A model generated the notes under the pieces. The model ran no database searches and was not told the DNA's origin. It saw nothing but the letters and a program-made list of their open reading frames with translations. The translations under genes were made by a program, and so were the position numbers. Shown here piece by piece: positions 24,721-33,604 of a stretch of 64,000 nt of DNA (its first letter is position 1; each line of letters starts with the position of its first letter). Origin of the DNA: Clostridium porci (lineage in GTDB: Bacteria > Bacillota > Clostridia > Lachnospirales > Lachnospiraceae); NCBI RefSeq assembly GCF_009696375.1, contig NZ_VUMD01000003.1:124001-188000 (forward strand), given 5' to 3'.

Positions 24721-26748
24721 ATGGCAGCAAAAAGTAAATCCAAACTTGAAGAGCAAAGCATTTTTGCTTTGGATATCGGAACCCGAAGCATAATTGGCAT
24801 TGTAGGAATTGTAGAAAACGAACGCTTAAAGGTGATTGCCATTGAGCGGGAGGAGCATACCAAACGGGCCATGATCGACGGACAGATCGAGGATATTGAG
24901 CAGGTTGCAAGGCTTGCTCTGGCAGTGAAGAAGCGTTTGGAGAGCAAGCTTGGTTTTCCTCTCACCAGGGTGTGCATCGCAGCAGCAGGAAGAGCCCTTC
25001 TGACCCAGCGCGGTTCTTATGAGCTAGAATTTCCTGAGGCCACCAAAATAGGGCCGGAAATCATCAGCCGTCTGGAGGCCGGAGCCATCAGCCAGGCGGA
25101 GGAGGCATTTTCCTCCAGTGAGGAAGCCGTTGCAGAACGGCGTTTCTTCCTGGTAGGCTACTCTGTTCTTACCTACACCCTGGACAATTATACCTTTTCC
25201 ACAATTTTAGAGCACAAGGGCAGGCGTTTGAAAGCGGAAATCATCGCTACCTTTCTGCCCAGCGAGGTGGTGGAAAGCCTCTACTCTGCTATGAATAAAA
25301 TTGACTTAGAGGTAGTCAGTCTGACGCTGGAACCAATTGCGGCTATTAACGCTTCCATTCCCCGGGAGCATCGCCTTTTGAATCTGGTTATGGTAGATAT
25401 CGGAGCCGGTACATCCGATATTGCGGCATGCCGGGACGGCGGAATTACCGGCTACACCATGGCTACCCTGGCAGGAGATGAAATTACGGAAGCCTTGATG
25501 AAGCACTATCTGATTGATTTTAACACAGCAGAGAAGCTTAAGTTCGGCCTCTCTAATCAGGATGAGCTGACCTTCCATGATATTCTCGGCTTTGAACAGA
25601 AGATAAAAGCCCAGGAGGCGCTGGAATGTATCCGAGAACCCCTCCAGTCCATATGTAAGGAGATAGCAGAGCAAATCATAGAGCTGAATCACGGAGCTCC
25701 CTCCGCAGTCTTTTTAGCCGGGGGCGGAAGTAAAATGGCTGGGCTTAAGGAATGTATCACGGAATATCTGGGAATGGACAGCAAACGAGTAGCCATTGTG
25801 GGAAACAACTTCGCGCTGAGCGCATTTTCCGATGAATATGATTTAAATAATCCGGAATACGCCACGCCCTTGGGTATCGCCGTATCGGCAGGACTAAACC
25901 TTATCAACGACAGCTATCGGGTAACCCTGAACGGAAAGCCTGCCAAGCTGTTTAAAAGCGGTGTTTTTACAATTATGGACGTACTTATGATGAACGGCTA
26001 TGGCTATAAGCATCTTGTCAGCCGCTCTGGCCGGAATATCGTAGTACAGCTAAACGGAAAAAGAACGGTTATACCTGGAGCCCCCTCCTCTCCCGCAGTA
26101 CTAAAGCTTAACGGAAGCGATTGCGCCATGACCCAGGTGATTCATGCAGGAGATGCCATTGAATTTCAGCCCGCTGTCTGTGGAAAGGATGCCTCGGCAG
26201 TTCTTGGCGATATTCTAAAGCCTGGATTGAAAACAGCAGTAGTCAACGGACGTAAGGCCTCTTTCGGAACCGCCCTCCATACAGGGGATGTGATCGTAAC
26301 TGAGAGTTTTACCGAAGAGAAAGAAAGCATGCCATCAAGAACAGAGGTGGAAAGTCCCGATGGGTATGAAGGCGGCAGGACTGCCAAAGGCTCTCCTGCC
26401 CCAGCCCGGAAAGCAAACAGCAATACGCAAAAGGCAGAACCAGAACCAGCGGCAGAACCAGCGCAGGAAACAGTACCAAAGCTACAGACTGCCGTCTTCC
26501 CCTCTCAGGCAAATCCAGATAAAGCTGATGGAGTTCCAAATATCCTTCATATCATCTTAAACGATATTCCGGTTACTTTGAACCAAAAAGCAGATGGAAC
26601 AGCCTATATGCTTATGGACGTTCTCGAACGATCCGGCTTGGACTTTCAGAACCTGTCCAAACCGGTAACTATCACGGTAAACGGCGAAAACGCCGCCTTT
26701 CTGCAAAAGCTATGTGACGGAGATGTCATTGTTATCCGCTGCGAGTAA
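24721..26748 (+). CDS. FtsA/PilM-like actin-fold ATPase with long C-terminal beta-grasp-like tail
   Basis: 675 aa from the ATG at 24721 (MAAKSKSKLEEQ), preceded by AAGGGGGTG; the frame extends upstream to 24607 but lacks a ribosome site there. Residues 12-395 are FtsA-like: phosphate-1 FALDIGTRSIIGIVG, phosphate-2 MVDIGAGTSDIA, adenosine loop VFLAGGGSKMAGL. Residues 400-675 have three similar segments (VTLNGKPAKLF, VVQLNGKRTVI, VTVNGENAAFL ... GDVIVIRCE) that look like small beta-grasp repeats, separated by a Pro/Glu/Ala-rich linker. Normal FtsA is about 420 aa and adjoins ftsZ; neither holds here, so a division-linked or pilus/secretion-linked role is open. It is monocistronic, with a terminator at 26779. 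Confidence 0.8.
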   Translation: MAAKSKSKLEEQSIFALDIGTRSIIGIVGIVENERLKVIAIEREEHTKRAMIDGQIEDIEQVARLALAVKKRLESKLGFPLTRVCIAAAGRALLTQRGSYELEFPEATKIGPEIISRLEAGAISQAEEAFSSSEEAVAERRFFLVGYSVLTYTLDNYTFSTILEHKGRRLKAEIIATFLPSEVVESLYSAMNKIDLEVVSLTLEPIAAINASIPREHRLLNLVMVDIGAGTSDIAACRDGGITGYTMATLAGDEITEALMKHYLIDFNTAEKLKFGLSNQDELTFHDILGFEQKIKAQEALECIREPLQSICKEIAEQIIELNHGAPSAVFLAGGGSKMAGLKECITEYLGMDSKRVAIVGNNFALSAFSDEYDLNNPEYATPLGIAVSAGLNLINDSYRVTLNGKPAKLFKSGVFTIMDVLMMNGYGYKHLVSRSGRNIVVQLNGKRTVIPGAPSSPAVLKLNGSDCAMTQVIHAGDAIEFQPAVCGKDASAVLGDILKPGLKTAVVNGRKASFGTALHTGDVIVTESFTEEKESMPSRTEVESPDGYEGGRTAKGSPAPARKANSNTQKAEPEPAAEPAQETVPKLQTAVFPSQANPDKADGVPNILHIILNDIPVTLNQKADGTAYMLMDVLERSGLDFQNLSKPVTITVNGENAAFLQKLCDGDVIVIRCE

Positions 26749-26778
26749 ATAGCTGCGCTTTCAGGCTAGATCTGAAAC

Positions 26779-26830
26779 GTCCGTGCTTTCAGGAGCTATC
26801 AGAAGGCACGGACTATATGTTTGATTCTTC
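26779..26830 (+). terminator. Intrinsic terminator after the FtsA-like gene
   Basis: GTCCGTGC (26779-26786) pairs perfectly with GCACGGAC (26806-26813), then TATATGTTTGATTCTT. It lies 31 nt past the stop. Confidence 0.7.
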
Positions 26831-26874
26831 CATTTTGTAAAACTGCCCACGGCGGATAAGGCCATTTCTTCGAT

Positions 26875-27474
26875 TTACACCCACGCCCCCTTTTCCTTCA
26901 GCCACGTTCTCCTCTGCTTATAATCTGGAAGCACCTGTTCAACCTGATCCCAGAACCGCCGTGAATGGTTCATCTCCTTCCTATGGGCCAGCTCGTGAAC
27001 CACCACATAATCTAAAATCTGCGGAGGCATAAGAATCAGCTTCCAGTGAAAGCTAAGGTTTCCCCGAACGCTGCAGCTTCCCCACCTTGTCCTTGAGGAA
27101 CGGATGGCAATCCGGTTATAGGAAACCCCCATAAGAGCGGCAAAGTAAGCTGTCCGTTCTGTAAGCTGTTCTCTGGCCTTCTCCCTGTAAAGCTTCTCCA
27201 GCTCAGGATTCCTTACATAGCCGGGCTGAGGACGTTTGGCGGCAGACTCCCTCCGTTCCTTGACCAGGAACCATTTCTGGACAATCCATTCCTGCCGCCC
27301 CTGAATCAATTCCATCACAGCCTGTTGCGGAAGTCCCTTGGGAACACGGGCAAATACACGGCCGTCTTCCTTAATCTCCAGTCCCATGGTTCGCCGCGGG
27401 GAATAAACTACCTGAACCGGAATGGCTCCCTCCCCATCCTCCCTACGCCAGCTTATTTCCACCTTCTGTATCAT
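26875..27474 (-). CDS. YgjP/SprT-like zinc metallopeptidase-fold protein (DUF45/WLM)
   Basis: 199 aa. VVHELAHRKEMNHSRRFW near residues 160-178 is the HExxH-x4-NH-x3-FW motif of the YgjP/WLM group, with the conserved RSSRTRWGSCSVRG stretch before it. The family is metallopeptidase-like; E. coli YgjP has been linked to UTP pyrophosphatase activity, so a proteolytic role is not assured. It is cytosolic, with no signal peptide. It lies 30 bp after wzm and is probably the last gene of the operon coming from 37.4 kb. Confidence 0.85.
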   Translation of the reverse strand: MIQKVEISWRREDGEGAIPVQVVYSPRRTMGLEIKEDGRVFARVPKGLPQQAVMELIQGRQEWIVQKWFLVKERRESAAKRPQPGYVRNPELEKLYREKAREQLTERTAYFAALMGVSYNRIAIRSSRTRWGSCSVRGNLSFHWKLILMPPQILDYVVVHELAHRKEMNHSRRFWDQVEQVLPDYKQRRTWLKEKGAWV

Positions 27475-27504
27475 TCTATCCTCATTTCATTGTTTCCAGC
27501 TGCC

Positions 27505-28320
27505 TTACAGCACATCTGAAAAATGGGGCCTCAGCCGTTTAAAAGTCTTAAGCCCAATCAAAAGAACCACAATGGTAAAGCACCAATAGTAAACCGTCAT
27601 GGTTGGCCTCTGCCAGAACCAATCCCCGGTCAGCATACTGTCCCTGTATCCCGCCACAATATAGTAAAAGGGATTCAGCTTAAGAATCACCTCAGCCCAG
27701 GGAGATTTATCTGTGAAAATATCCTCAATATACATAATCGGGGCCATCCATATGCCAAATTGAAGACAGATTCCCACAATATTAGTCATATCCTTAAAAA
27801 ATACATTCACCGCGCAGGTGAGATACCCAAACCCCAGAGCCAGCATTGCGGCGGCGAAGGAATAGTACAGCACCTGAACCCAGGAAAGAAATAGAGGTTG
27901 TCTGTATACCAGATACAGCAAAAACATAATTACCATAAAAAACCCGTGAACCAGCACACAGGAAACAAGCTTGATAATAGGCAGTATTTCAACCTTGAAT
28001 ACCACCTTTTTCACGAGATAGCTATATTCCTGCAGGCAGCCGGTTATACAGTTAAGCGCCTCGCTGTAGAAAAACCAGGGAACCAGTCCTGGCACCAGCC
28101 ACACCACATAATCCGCGTTAGGTATAGGAGGAGTGGTTCTCATACCATATTCGCCGAATATAAACCAGTAGATAATTACAGTTACCAGGGGCTGCAAAAA
28201 CATCCATACTACGCCAAAATAAGAGCCTACAAACCGCTTTCTGAAATCAGCTTTGGACAAATCCCATATCAGCCTTCGCTTCTCTATAATCTCCTTCAAC
28301 AGAGACAGTACATAACTCAT
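27505..28320 (-). CDS. wzm: Polysaccharide ABC exporter permease
   Basis: 271 aa from the ATG at 28320 (MSYVLSLLKEIIEKRRLIWD); a GTG at 28326 is an alternative. Six membrane helices of the ABC-2 type. The N-terminal KADFRKRFVGSYFGVVWMFLQP is the classic Wzm/TagG entry segment; the C-terminus has LNPFYYIVAGYRD. It pairs with Wzt to move undecaprenyl-linked polysaccharide across the membrane. Unusually, its ATPase gene is 6.6 kb away at 19552-20907, with unrelated genes between. It follows rfbC with a 33-bp gap. Confidence 0.93.
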   Translation of the reverse strand: MSYVLSLLKEIIEKRRLIWDLSKADFRKRFVGSYFGVVWMFLQPLVTVIIYWFIFGEYGMRTTPPIPNADYVVWLVPGLVPWFFYSEALNCITGCLQEYSYLVKKVVFKVEILPIIKLVSCVLVHGFFMVIMFLLYLVYRQPLFLSWVQVLYYSFAAAMLALGFGYLTCAVNVFFKDMTNIVGICLQFGIWMAPIMYIEDIFTDKSPWAEVILKLNPFYYIVAGYRDSMLTGDWFWQRPTMTVYYWCFTIVVLLIGLKTFKRLRPHFSDVL

Positions 28321-28353
28321 AAGCACGATTTCCTTTTTCTTTTTCAGGTATAG

Positions 28354-28908
28354 CTAGAACTTAAAGGTATCCTTAAGCCCTCCCCACTTTGTATCCTTTT
28401 CTGAAATAATCAGCTTCATCCCAGCTTCAACTGGCCACTGAATCCCTATATCCGGGTCGCTCCACAAAAGGCCGCCTTCATCTCCCGGACGGTAAAAATC
28501 AGTGCATTTATAAGCAAACTCTGCCTCCTCCGACAGAACTAAGAAGCCATGGGCGAAGCCCTCAGGAATATAAAACTGCTTTTTGTTCTCTGCGGACAGC
28601 TCTACCCCAAACCACGTTCCATAGGTCTCAGAATCTGCCCGCAGATCCACAGCCACATCAAACACAGAGCCGCGGATGACCCGAACCAGCTTTCCCTGAG
28701 GATATTGCTTCTGAAAATGAAGCCCTCTCAGAACCCCCTTCACTGACATGGACTGATTATCCTGAACAAAGCTCATATCCAGCCCTGCTTCCTCAAAGTC
28801 CTTCTGATTATAGGTTTCCACAAAATAGCCTCTCTCGTCCTTAAACACCGTCGGCTCAATCACATAAAGCCCCTTAATGCCGCAGGGCGTCACCTTAATC
28901 TTACCCAT
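28354..28908 (-). CDS. rfbC: dTDP-4-dehydrorhamnose 3,5-epimerase
   Basis: 184 aa cupin, normal RmlC length. Motifs: GIKGLYVIEPTVFKDERGYF at the N-terminus, QDNQSMSVKGVLRGLHFQ with the catalytic histidine, and FYIPEGFAHGFLVLSE. It epimerises dTDP-4-keto-6-deoxyglucose in dTDP-L-rhamnose synthesis. It is detached from rfbA, rfbB and rfbD, which sit 24 kb to the right (53.7-56.7 kb). The next gene in the operon is wzm. Confidence 0.96.
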   Translation of the reverse strand: MGKIKVTPCGIKGLYVIEPTVFKDERGYFVETYNQKDFEEAGLDMSFVQDNQSMSVKGVLRGLHFQKQYPQGKLVRVIRGSVFDVAVDLRADSETYGTWFGVELSAENKKQFYIPEGFAHGFLVLSEEAEFAYKCTDFYRPGDEGGLLWSDPDIGIQWPVEAGMKLIISEKDTKWGGLKDTFKF

Positions 28909-28963
28909 CTTTCTTCACTCCTATCATTCCGGGGCCTTTTACACCACAGTCCCAGTTCCTCTT

Positions 28964-29025
28964 TTATCCACATCCATCAGGCAATTCTATCACTTTATCC
29001 ACTCTCTGGCAAGCCCTTATCCACT
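28964..29025 (+). repeat. Three TTATCCAC repeats (DnaA-box-like) in the rfbC upstream gap
   Basis: TTATCCACA (28964-28972), TTATCCACT (28995-29003) and TTATCCACT (29017-29025), same orientation, in the 167-bp gap between the DUF2142 gene and rfbC. The first matches the DnaA box consensus TTATNCACA exactly and the others differ at the last base. The last two share the longer stretch TTATCCACTCTCT. Confidence 0.45.
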
Positions 29026-29075
29026 CTCTACTCTGGATTTGTTCCCTGCTGTCTATAGCCGAAATCATTCCATTT

Positions 29076-30836
29076 TCAGGAAACCCGCAAACATACTATA
29101 CTAAAAATTCTCAAAGCCACATATACATCCAGCCCTATCATCACATACAGCAGAGTTCCGTCATTCCAATCCGTCCGCACCACATGGTCATTTTTAAGGG
29201 TCAGCAGAAGCATAGGGAGAATGGGCAGCAGATATCTCCCCTGAACCCCGTTAATCACAGACGAGCCCACAGGCGTCCAGGCAAGCAGCATGGAAAACAT
29301 CAGGGCTCCCAGGCAGCTAAAGCCCAAAAGCCATATCCACCCCCGGCCCTTCATACTTATAAAAAGAGGCTCTCCGGGTTTCCTGAGAGACAGCATAACC
29401 AGAATAGCCGTAAGCCCTAAGATAACCACATAGGGCGTATTCAGTACGTGGTCCATATTTCCCAGCGCTCCGCCGATCATGCCGGAATACAGCTGCTCCC
29501 CCTGCCACATCAACGTATTATAGCATAGCTTCAGCACCAGCAATGGGGTTCTGATTAACTGACCAAAGGTATAGCCCGGAGCTTCCGCCCAGTCTACATA
29601 CCCGGCATACCCACTTGCCGGGTTGGTGTAAAGAGCCACGGTTCTGCCGTTTACCAGCACCATAGCAACCGCAAATGTCCCCAGCACAGCTGCAGCTGAT
29701 AATACCCAGCTTTTCCAGCTGCCGAATTTTTTCACAGGAATCAAAAGGCACAGGCCTGCCACGATTCCGTACACCATCTTACAGGGCCCCATAACACCCA
29801 TAATAACAGCTAAAATCAGCACATCCTGCCATCCCACCTGTTTCTTCCTATACGCCAAATCCAGACATACAGCCGTAAAATATGAGCACAGCGCAATCAG
29901 AAGCACATCATAGGAAAAGGAGGAAGCCAAATGAAGCGTCATAGGCAAAAGAGCCACCCCACAAAAAACCTCTTTTCCAAAAGGCAGCCGCCGAACCGTC
30001 AGGCAGCCCACAGCTGTAAAAAACAACAGATTAAACAGCCGTCCCATATAAAGAAGCCCCAGACCTCCCAGCCCTAAAAGCTGTCCCGCAATCAGTCCCA
30101 AAGCCTGAGGCACATAAGCCAGGGGAGTTGTCCTCACAGGAATTTGATAGGAAACTGCACGCCCGTTCTCCCCGGTGCTCCTTATGCCACGTTCGTGTAT
30201 GGTACGATACGTATCCTCTGTCAGCTCCTGTCCCAGAATCACGGCCTGCTTGCGCTCTTTATTTTCCCCAGAGGGCTGAACCTCTTCACGATCCCTGTAA
30301 CCGCTGCCGTCGGGTTTCAGCACATCCTTCAAATCCTCAATGAACCGATCCTGCTCCCGGATATATACCCGGATGCCGTCCTCATAGTTGGGCTTTCCCA
30401 TCATGCGGTTTGCAAGCTGATAGGAGGTAATATAATGACTGACCTCATCGGGCGCGGACAATGGCGGCAGCACAACCAGATACATAAGCCCCAGACCAAG
30501 GACTGCCCCTGTAAAGATAAGCTCCAGACTCCATGTCCTTTTTATAAATATCCCATACCCCAGGACTCCCAGCATCGCCGCAGCCCAAACCATAAGCCCG
30601 CCGTACCAGCCATAGAGCCACCGGTCTCCAGAGGCCCTGACCCCGTTCCCCACATCCGTCAGATGCCAGACAGCAAGGAGCAGAGCCAAGGCTCCCACAC
30701 CAACCCAGATCCGCAGCCGGCTCCCACTTTTTCCATGGGAGCCAACCGGGGCTGCCTTTCCCTTAAAGCCTGTCTGCCGTCCCTGTTCTGTCCTTTCCAC
30801 TGCCCCGGCCTTTAGCTTCCCATTTCTATCTGACAT
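29076..30836 (-). CDS. DUF2142 polytopic membrane protein (GT-C-like)
   Basis: 586 aa. A 45-residue basic cytoplasmic N-terminus leads to about 11 membrane helices. The external-loop motif VLPPLSAPDEVSHYITSYQL and the late GVQGRYLLPILPML segment are typical of the DUF2142 family found in surface-polysaccharide loci. The family is uncharacterised but GT-C-like, and the acidic APDE loop sits where GT-C catalysis occurs. It overlaps the DUF2304 gene by 11 bp. With the DPM1-like GT and DUF2304 gene upstream it may use a lipid-linked sugar outside the cell. Confidence 0.8.
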   Translation of the reverse strand: MSDRNGKLKAGAVERTEQGRQTGFKGKAAPVGSHGKSGSRLRIWVGVGALALLLAVWHLTDVGNGVRASGDRWLYGWYGGLMVWAAAMLGVLGYGIFIKRTWSLELIFTGAVLGLGLMYLVVLPPLSAPDEVSHYITSYQLANRMMGKPNYEDGIRVYIREQDRFIEDLKDVLKPDGSGYRDREEVQPSGENKERKQAVILGQELTEDTYRTIHERGIRSTGENGRAVSYQIPVRTTPLAYVPQALGLIAGQLLGLGGLGLLYMGRLFNLLFFTAVGCLTVRRLPFGKEVFCGVALLPMTLHLASSFSYDVLLIALCSYFTAVCLDLAYRKKQVGWQDVLILAVIMGVMGPCKMVYGIVAGLCLLIPVKKFGSWKSWVLSAAAVLGTFAVAMVLVNGRTVALYTNPASGYAGYVDWAEAPGYTFGQLIRTPLLVLKLCYNTLMWQGEQLYSGMIGGALGNMDHVLNTPYVVILGLTAILVMLSLRKPGEPLFISMKGRGWIWLLGFSCLGALMFSMLLAWTPVGSSVINGVQGRYLLPILPMLLLTLKNDHVVRTDWNDGTLLYVMIGLDVYVALRIFSIVCLRVS

Positions 30837-31224
30837 CTGCGTCCACCTCTGTCTCCTTCAACAAGCTCAAAAGCCGTCCCTCCAGCTCCTCCCTCTCCTT
30901 CTCAGAAAGGGCAAGCATCTGAACCAGCTCCTTCTGCCTGCTCTCCAGCTCTGAAACCTGGAGCGTCATGCCGAACACCTTTACCATCAGAAGAAAAATC
31001 ATAAACAGGAACAGAAAGTTCGGGGTAGAATATATTCCCAGCAGCCCTGCGCAGGCGTCTGCCAATGAAGGGAACAGAGAAAAAACCACCAGTATCAGGG
31101 CCATAATCACCCAGAACATGGCTGCCTCTATCTGCACCTTGGCCTGCCGTATCTTCCGCATCATAAATGCCATTGTCGTCAAAGAAACCATAACCAAAAT
31201 ACATCTGAATATAGGTGTCATCAT
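30826..31224 (-). CDS. DUF2304 small membrane protein
   Basis: 132 aa. Three membrane helices (about residues 5-20, 34-52, 68-88) followed by a charged coiled C-terminus (VSELESRQKELVQMLALSEK). This is the DUF2304 layout, commonly paired with a DPM1-like GT2 gene; here such a gene is at 33605. It is thought to act as a membrane partner of lipid-linked sugar synthesis, by association only. It overlaps the DUF2142 gene. Confidence 0.8.
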   Translation of the reverse strand: MMTPIFRCILVMVSLTTMAFMMRKIRQAKVQIEAAMFWVIMALILVVFSLFPSLADACAGLLGIYSTPNFLFLFMIFLLMVKVFGMTLQVSELESRQKELVQMLALSEKEREELEGRLLSLLKETEVDADVR

Positions 31225-31254
31225 AGTAGCGTGTCCTGCTTTCTTTTGTTTGCG

Positions 31255-32232
31255 TTATTTCCAATATTCCTTATTCATGCTGCATTTTATAACCAGCGGC
31301 CTTGGCAGCGCCCGGTAACATTTTCCCAGGCGGTAGCCCATGTACTTAAATCCGCTTTTGACGATGAGCCCCGGCACCAGCCAGGGCCTTCGCTGACTCA
31401 TAAGATACCTGGCCGTCTGCCTTACCAGGCGAAGTCCCTCCCCTTCTGCATGAATCCCCCCGAATACCTCCGGGTGGTCAGCCTGGGATACAGCCAGATC
31501 AAAATTGCGGTGAAACTGGGCCATACAGCCCAGATTATGGGAATGTATCACCCTGGCATCCCCAACATAGGCAATAGCATAGTCATCCTGTAAAACCGCC
31601 CTGCCAGCAAATATCATGTCCTCATTAAAAATAGTCCGGCTGATAAAGCCCCCCTGAAACCAGAATTTTTCCCTGTCGTAGGCACAGCACACATTGGAAG
31701 CAAAAAAGGTTTTGATTCCAAGCCTGGGCAGATCCGCCTTTGTCTTGATACAGCTCCCCTCCGGATAGTTAAAAGCCCTGGTATACCGCTCTGTCAGGGA
31801 ACAGTCCTTATCCGGCAGCTGACGGGCATAGGCCATAATCACCGACTCTCCCAAGGGGCCTCGTTTCTCAAAGGCAGCCGCTAAACGCTCAATTAAAAAC
31901 TCGTCCGCAGGCACCGCGTCGTCGGTCATAAACACCATGATCTCCGCCCGGCTGTATTTGGCGCCTTTATTCCTGGTTGCGCCGTGGTCAAATTCAGCCT
32001 TGGAAATATGATGAACCTCCAGCCTTGGGATTCCCTCAAACCCTTTATCATTCCAGTATGCCTTCTCTGTATTCATCACAATGATCCGCCTGATGGGATA
32101 GGTTTGAAGCTCCAGCATTTTCAAAAGTCTGGAAAACTTCTTACCCGGCCTGTAGGCGGGGATGATCACATCCACCCTCTTAAGATGCTTTTGCCCCGGC
32201 GCCCTGCTTTTTTCTTCCTCCATTACCCACAT
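31255..32232 (-). CDS. Family 2 glycosyltransferase, rhamnosyltransferase-like
   Basis: 325 aa. RVDVIIPAYRPGKKFSRLLKML opens the GT2 fold; EFDHGATRNKGA and MVFMTDDAVPAD are the donor and metal-site motifs seen in dTDP-rhamnosyltransferases. C-terminal FNEDMIFAGRAVLQDDYAIAYV is conserved in that group. The start overlaps the flippase gene end by 53 bp; an ATG three codons in (32223) is equally served by the AAGGAG site. A rhamnose donor fits the presence of rml genes in the window, but is inferred. Confidence 0.82.
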   Translation of the reverse strand: MWVMEEEKSRAPGQKHLKRVDVIIPAYRPGKKFSRLLKMLELQTYPIRRIIVMNTEKAYWNDKGFEGIPRLEVHHISKAEFDHGATRNKGAKYSRAEIMVFMTDDAVPADEFLIERLAAAFEKRGPLGESVIMAYARQLPDKDCSLTERYTRAFNYPEGSCIKTKADLPRLGIKTFFASNVCCAYDREKFWFQGGFISRTIFNEDMIFAGRAVLQDDYAIAYVGDARVIHSHNLGCMAQFHRNFDLAVSQADHPEVFGGIHAEGEGLRLVRQTARYLMSQRRPWLVPGLIVKSGFKYMGYRLGKCYRALPRPLVIKCSMNKEYWK

Positions 32233-33526
32233 ACTCCTTTTTCTCCTGCTGGAAGGCTTTGGCCGTCAATGTGCCAAACCCCAGCGCTAATCCTGTCATC
32301 AGCAGCAGATAACAGCCTGCCGCACCATCAATTCCAAATTTTGACACCAGTATACCTGACAGAAGGGCAGCTGCCACAGCCGCTCCCAGATACACCGCAA
32401 ATATAGCCCTCTGCCTGCGCATAATCACAAGGGCATAATACATAAGATTTGCCAAAGCATAGAAGCCTCCTCCCAGCACAATCATAAGGAAGGGGATGTA
32501 ATGAGGCTTTAACATCCCCAGATAATCCTTTCCCAGAAGCTGCTCCATCACAGCCAGAGCCCACCGTCCTAAAAGGGAAGCGGCGCCTACTGCCAGAGCC
32601 GTGAGCCCCATAATCATTCCCCCAATGCGTACAAGCTGGCCCCTAAAGCATTCAAAATCGCGTTCCCCCCATAGAGCTGAAAGCTTCGTGAGAAAGGGAC
32701 GGATTACAAAGTTTGCTACCATATAAATAACAGAGGTAGGCATAAAAATCAAGTTAAAATACCCGGAGGCAGCGTCATTCATCCTGGCATCTATAGCATA
32801 CTTGGCTGCAGAAAATACATAAAAGTCCAGAAATACGGATACGAAGAGAAAGCCTGCGCTGTGAAACAGCCTTCTGTTTTTCCCTTTCCCCCTCTTCCAG
32901 CTAACGCCCGGAAGAGCGTGAATCACATCCAGATTAAAGAGCGCCACTCCCAAGGCCTGGGCTGCCACCGCTGCCATGCAGGCCAGCAGCAGCTGCCCGA
33001 ATACTGCCAGCACAGTCAGTAAGATGCATACCGACAAAATGGTTCGGAAAAAATTGGACTTGCCTGTCAGATACAAGCTTCCCTGCCGCTGGAATTCTGA
33101 CTCATATACATCAGCATACCCATCTATTACCTTGTATATTACAAGCAAAAGAAGAATCATGGATTTCTCTGCCGTATATTGTCCAAAGGCCTGCATAAAG
33201 ACAAGAAAGGCAGCCCCTGCCGCCAATGCTCCAAGACAGGTGAGCCTTCTGTGCTCCAGATAATCCCCGAAGGTATACTCACCTGTAATATCGGTTATCT
33301 GGAAGGGCCTCAGCCCAAAATAAGCCACAATAAACATCTGCTGGCCCAAGGTGGAGAACCCAAAGGAGAAGATTCCCCCCTCATCCTCACCGGCCATCCG
33401 TATGACCAGAAAGGACAGTACCATGCTGGCAAATGCGTAGACAAAGCTTCCCGCAATGTTCCAGGCCACGTTCTGCCGCTCAATGTTTGAACCCTTATAT
33501 AATAAACCCTTTGTCACATTTTTCAT
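32180..33526 (-). CDS. Polysaccharide flippase (MATE/MOP superfamily, Wzx-like)
   Basis: 448 aa with 12-14 membrane helices. N-terminal ERQNVAWNIAGSFVYAFASMVLSFL and the mid-protein repeat of the fold are typical of Wzx-type exporters. It would flip undecaprenyl-linked repeat units to the outer face. It is one of two flippases in the window (other at 41136), besides the Wzm/Wzt exporter. Residues after 430 (KKEYVGNGGRKKQGAGAKAS) are a basic tail. Confidence 0.85.
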   Translation of the reverse strand: MKNVTKGLLYKGSNIERQNVAWNIAGSFVYAFASMVLSFLVIRMAGEDEGGIFSFGFSTLGQQMFIVAYFGLRPFQITDITGEYTFGDYLEHRRLTCLGALAAGAAFLVFMQAFGQYTAEKSMILLLLVIYKVIDGYADVYESEFQRQGSLYLTGKSNFFRTILSVCILLTVLAVFGQLLLACMAAVAAQALGVALFNLDVIHALPGVSWKRGKGKNRRLFHSAGFLFVSVFLDFYVFSAAKYAIDARMNDAASGYFNLIFMPTSVIYMVANFVIRPFLTKLSALWGERDFECFRGQLVRIGGMIMGLTALAVGAASLLGRWALAVMEQLLGKDYLGMLKPHYIPFLMIVLGGGFYALANLMYYALVIMRRQRAIFAVYLGAAVAAALLSGILVSKFGIDGAAGCYLLLMTGLALGFGTLTAKAFQQEKKEYVGNGGRKKQGAGAKAS

Positions 33527-33604
33527 TTCTTCTCTCCAACTCCGGAATGCACTGCCCCAATGCTCCTTCCCAGAAGCGTCCCCTTCTCCCGCATATCACC
33601 CTCT

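Noticed and set aside
26875-27474. SprT DNA-protein crosslink protease
   Set aside because: The HELAHRKEMNHSRRFW motif and the RSSRTRWGSCS segment match the YgjP/WLM group, not SprT proper.
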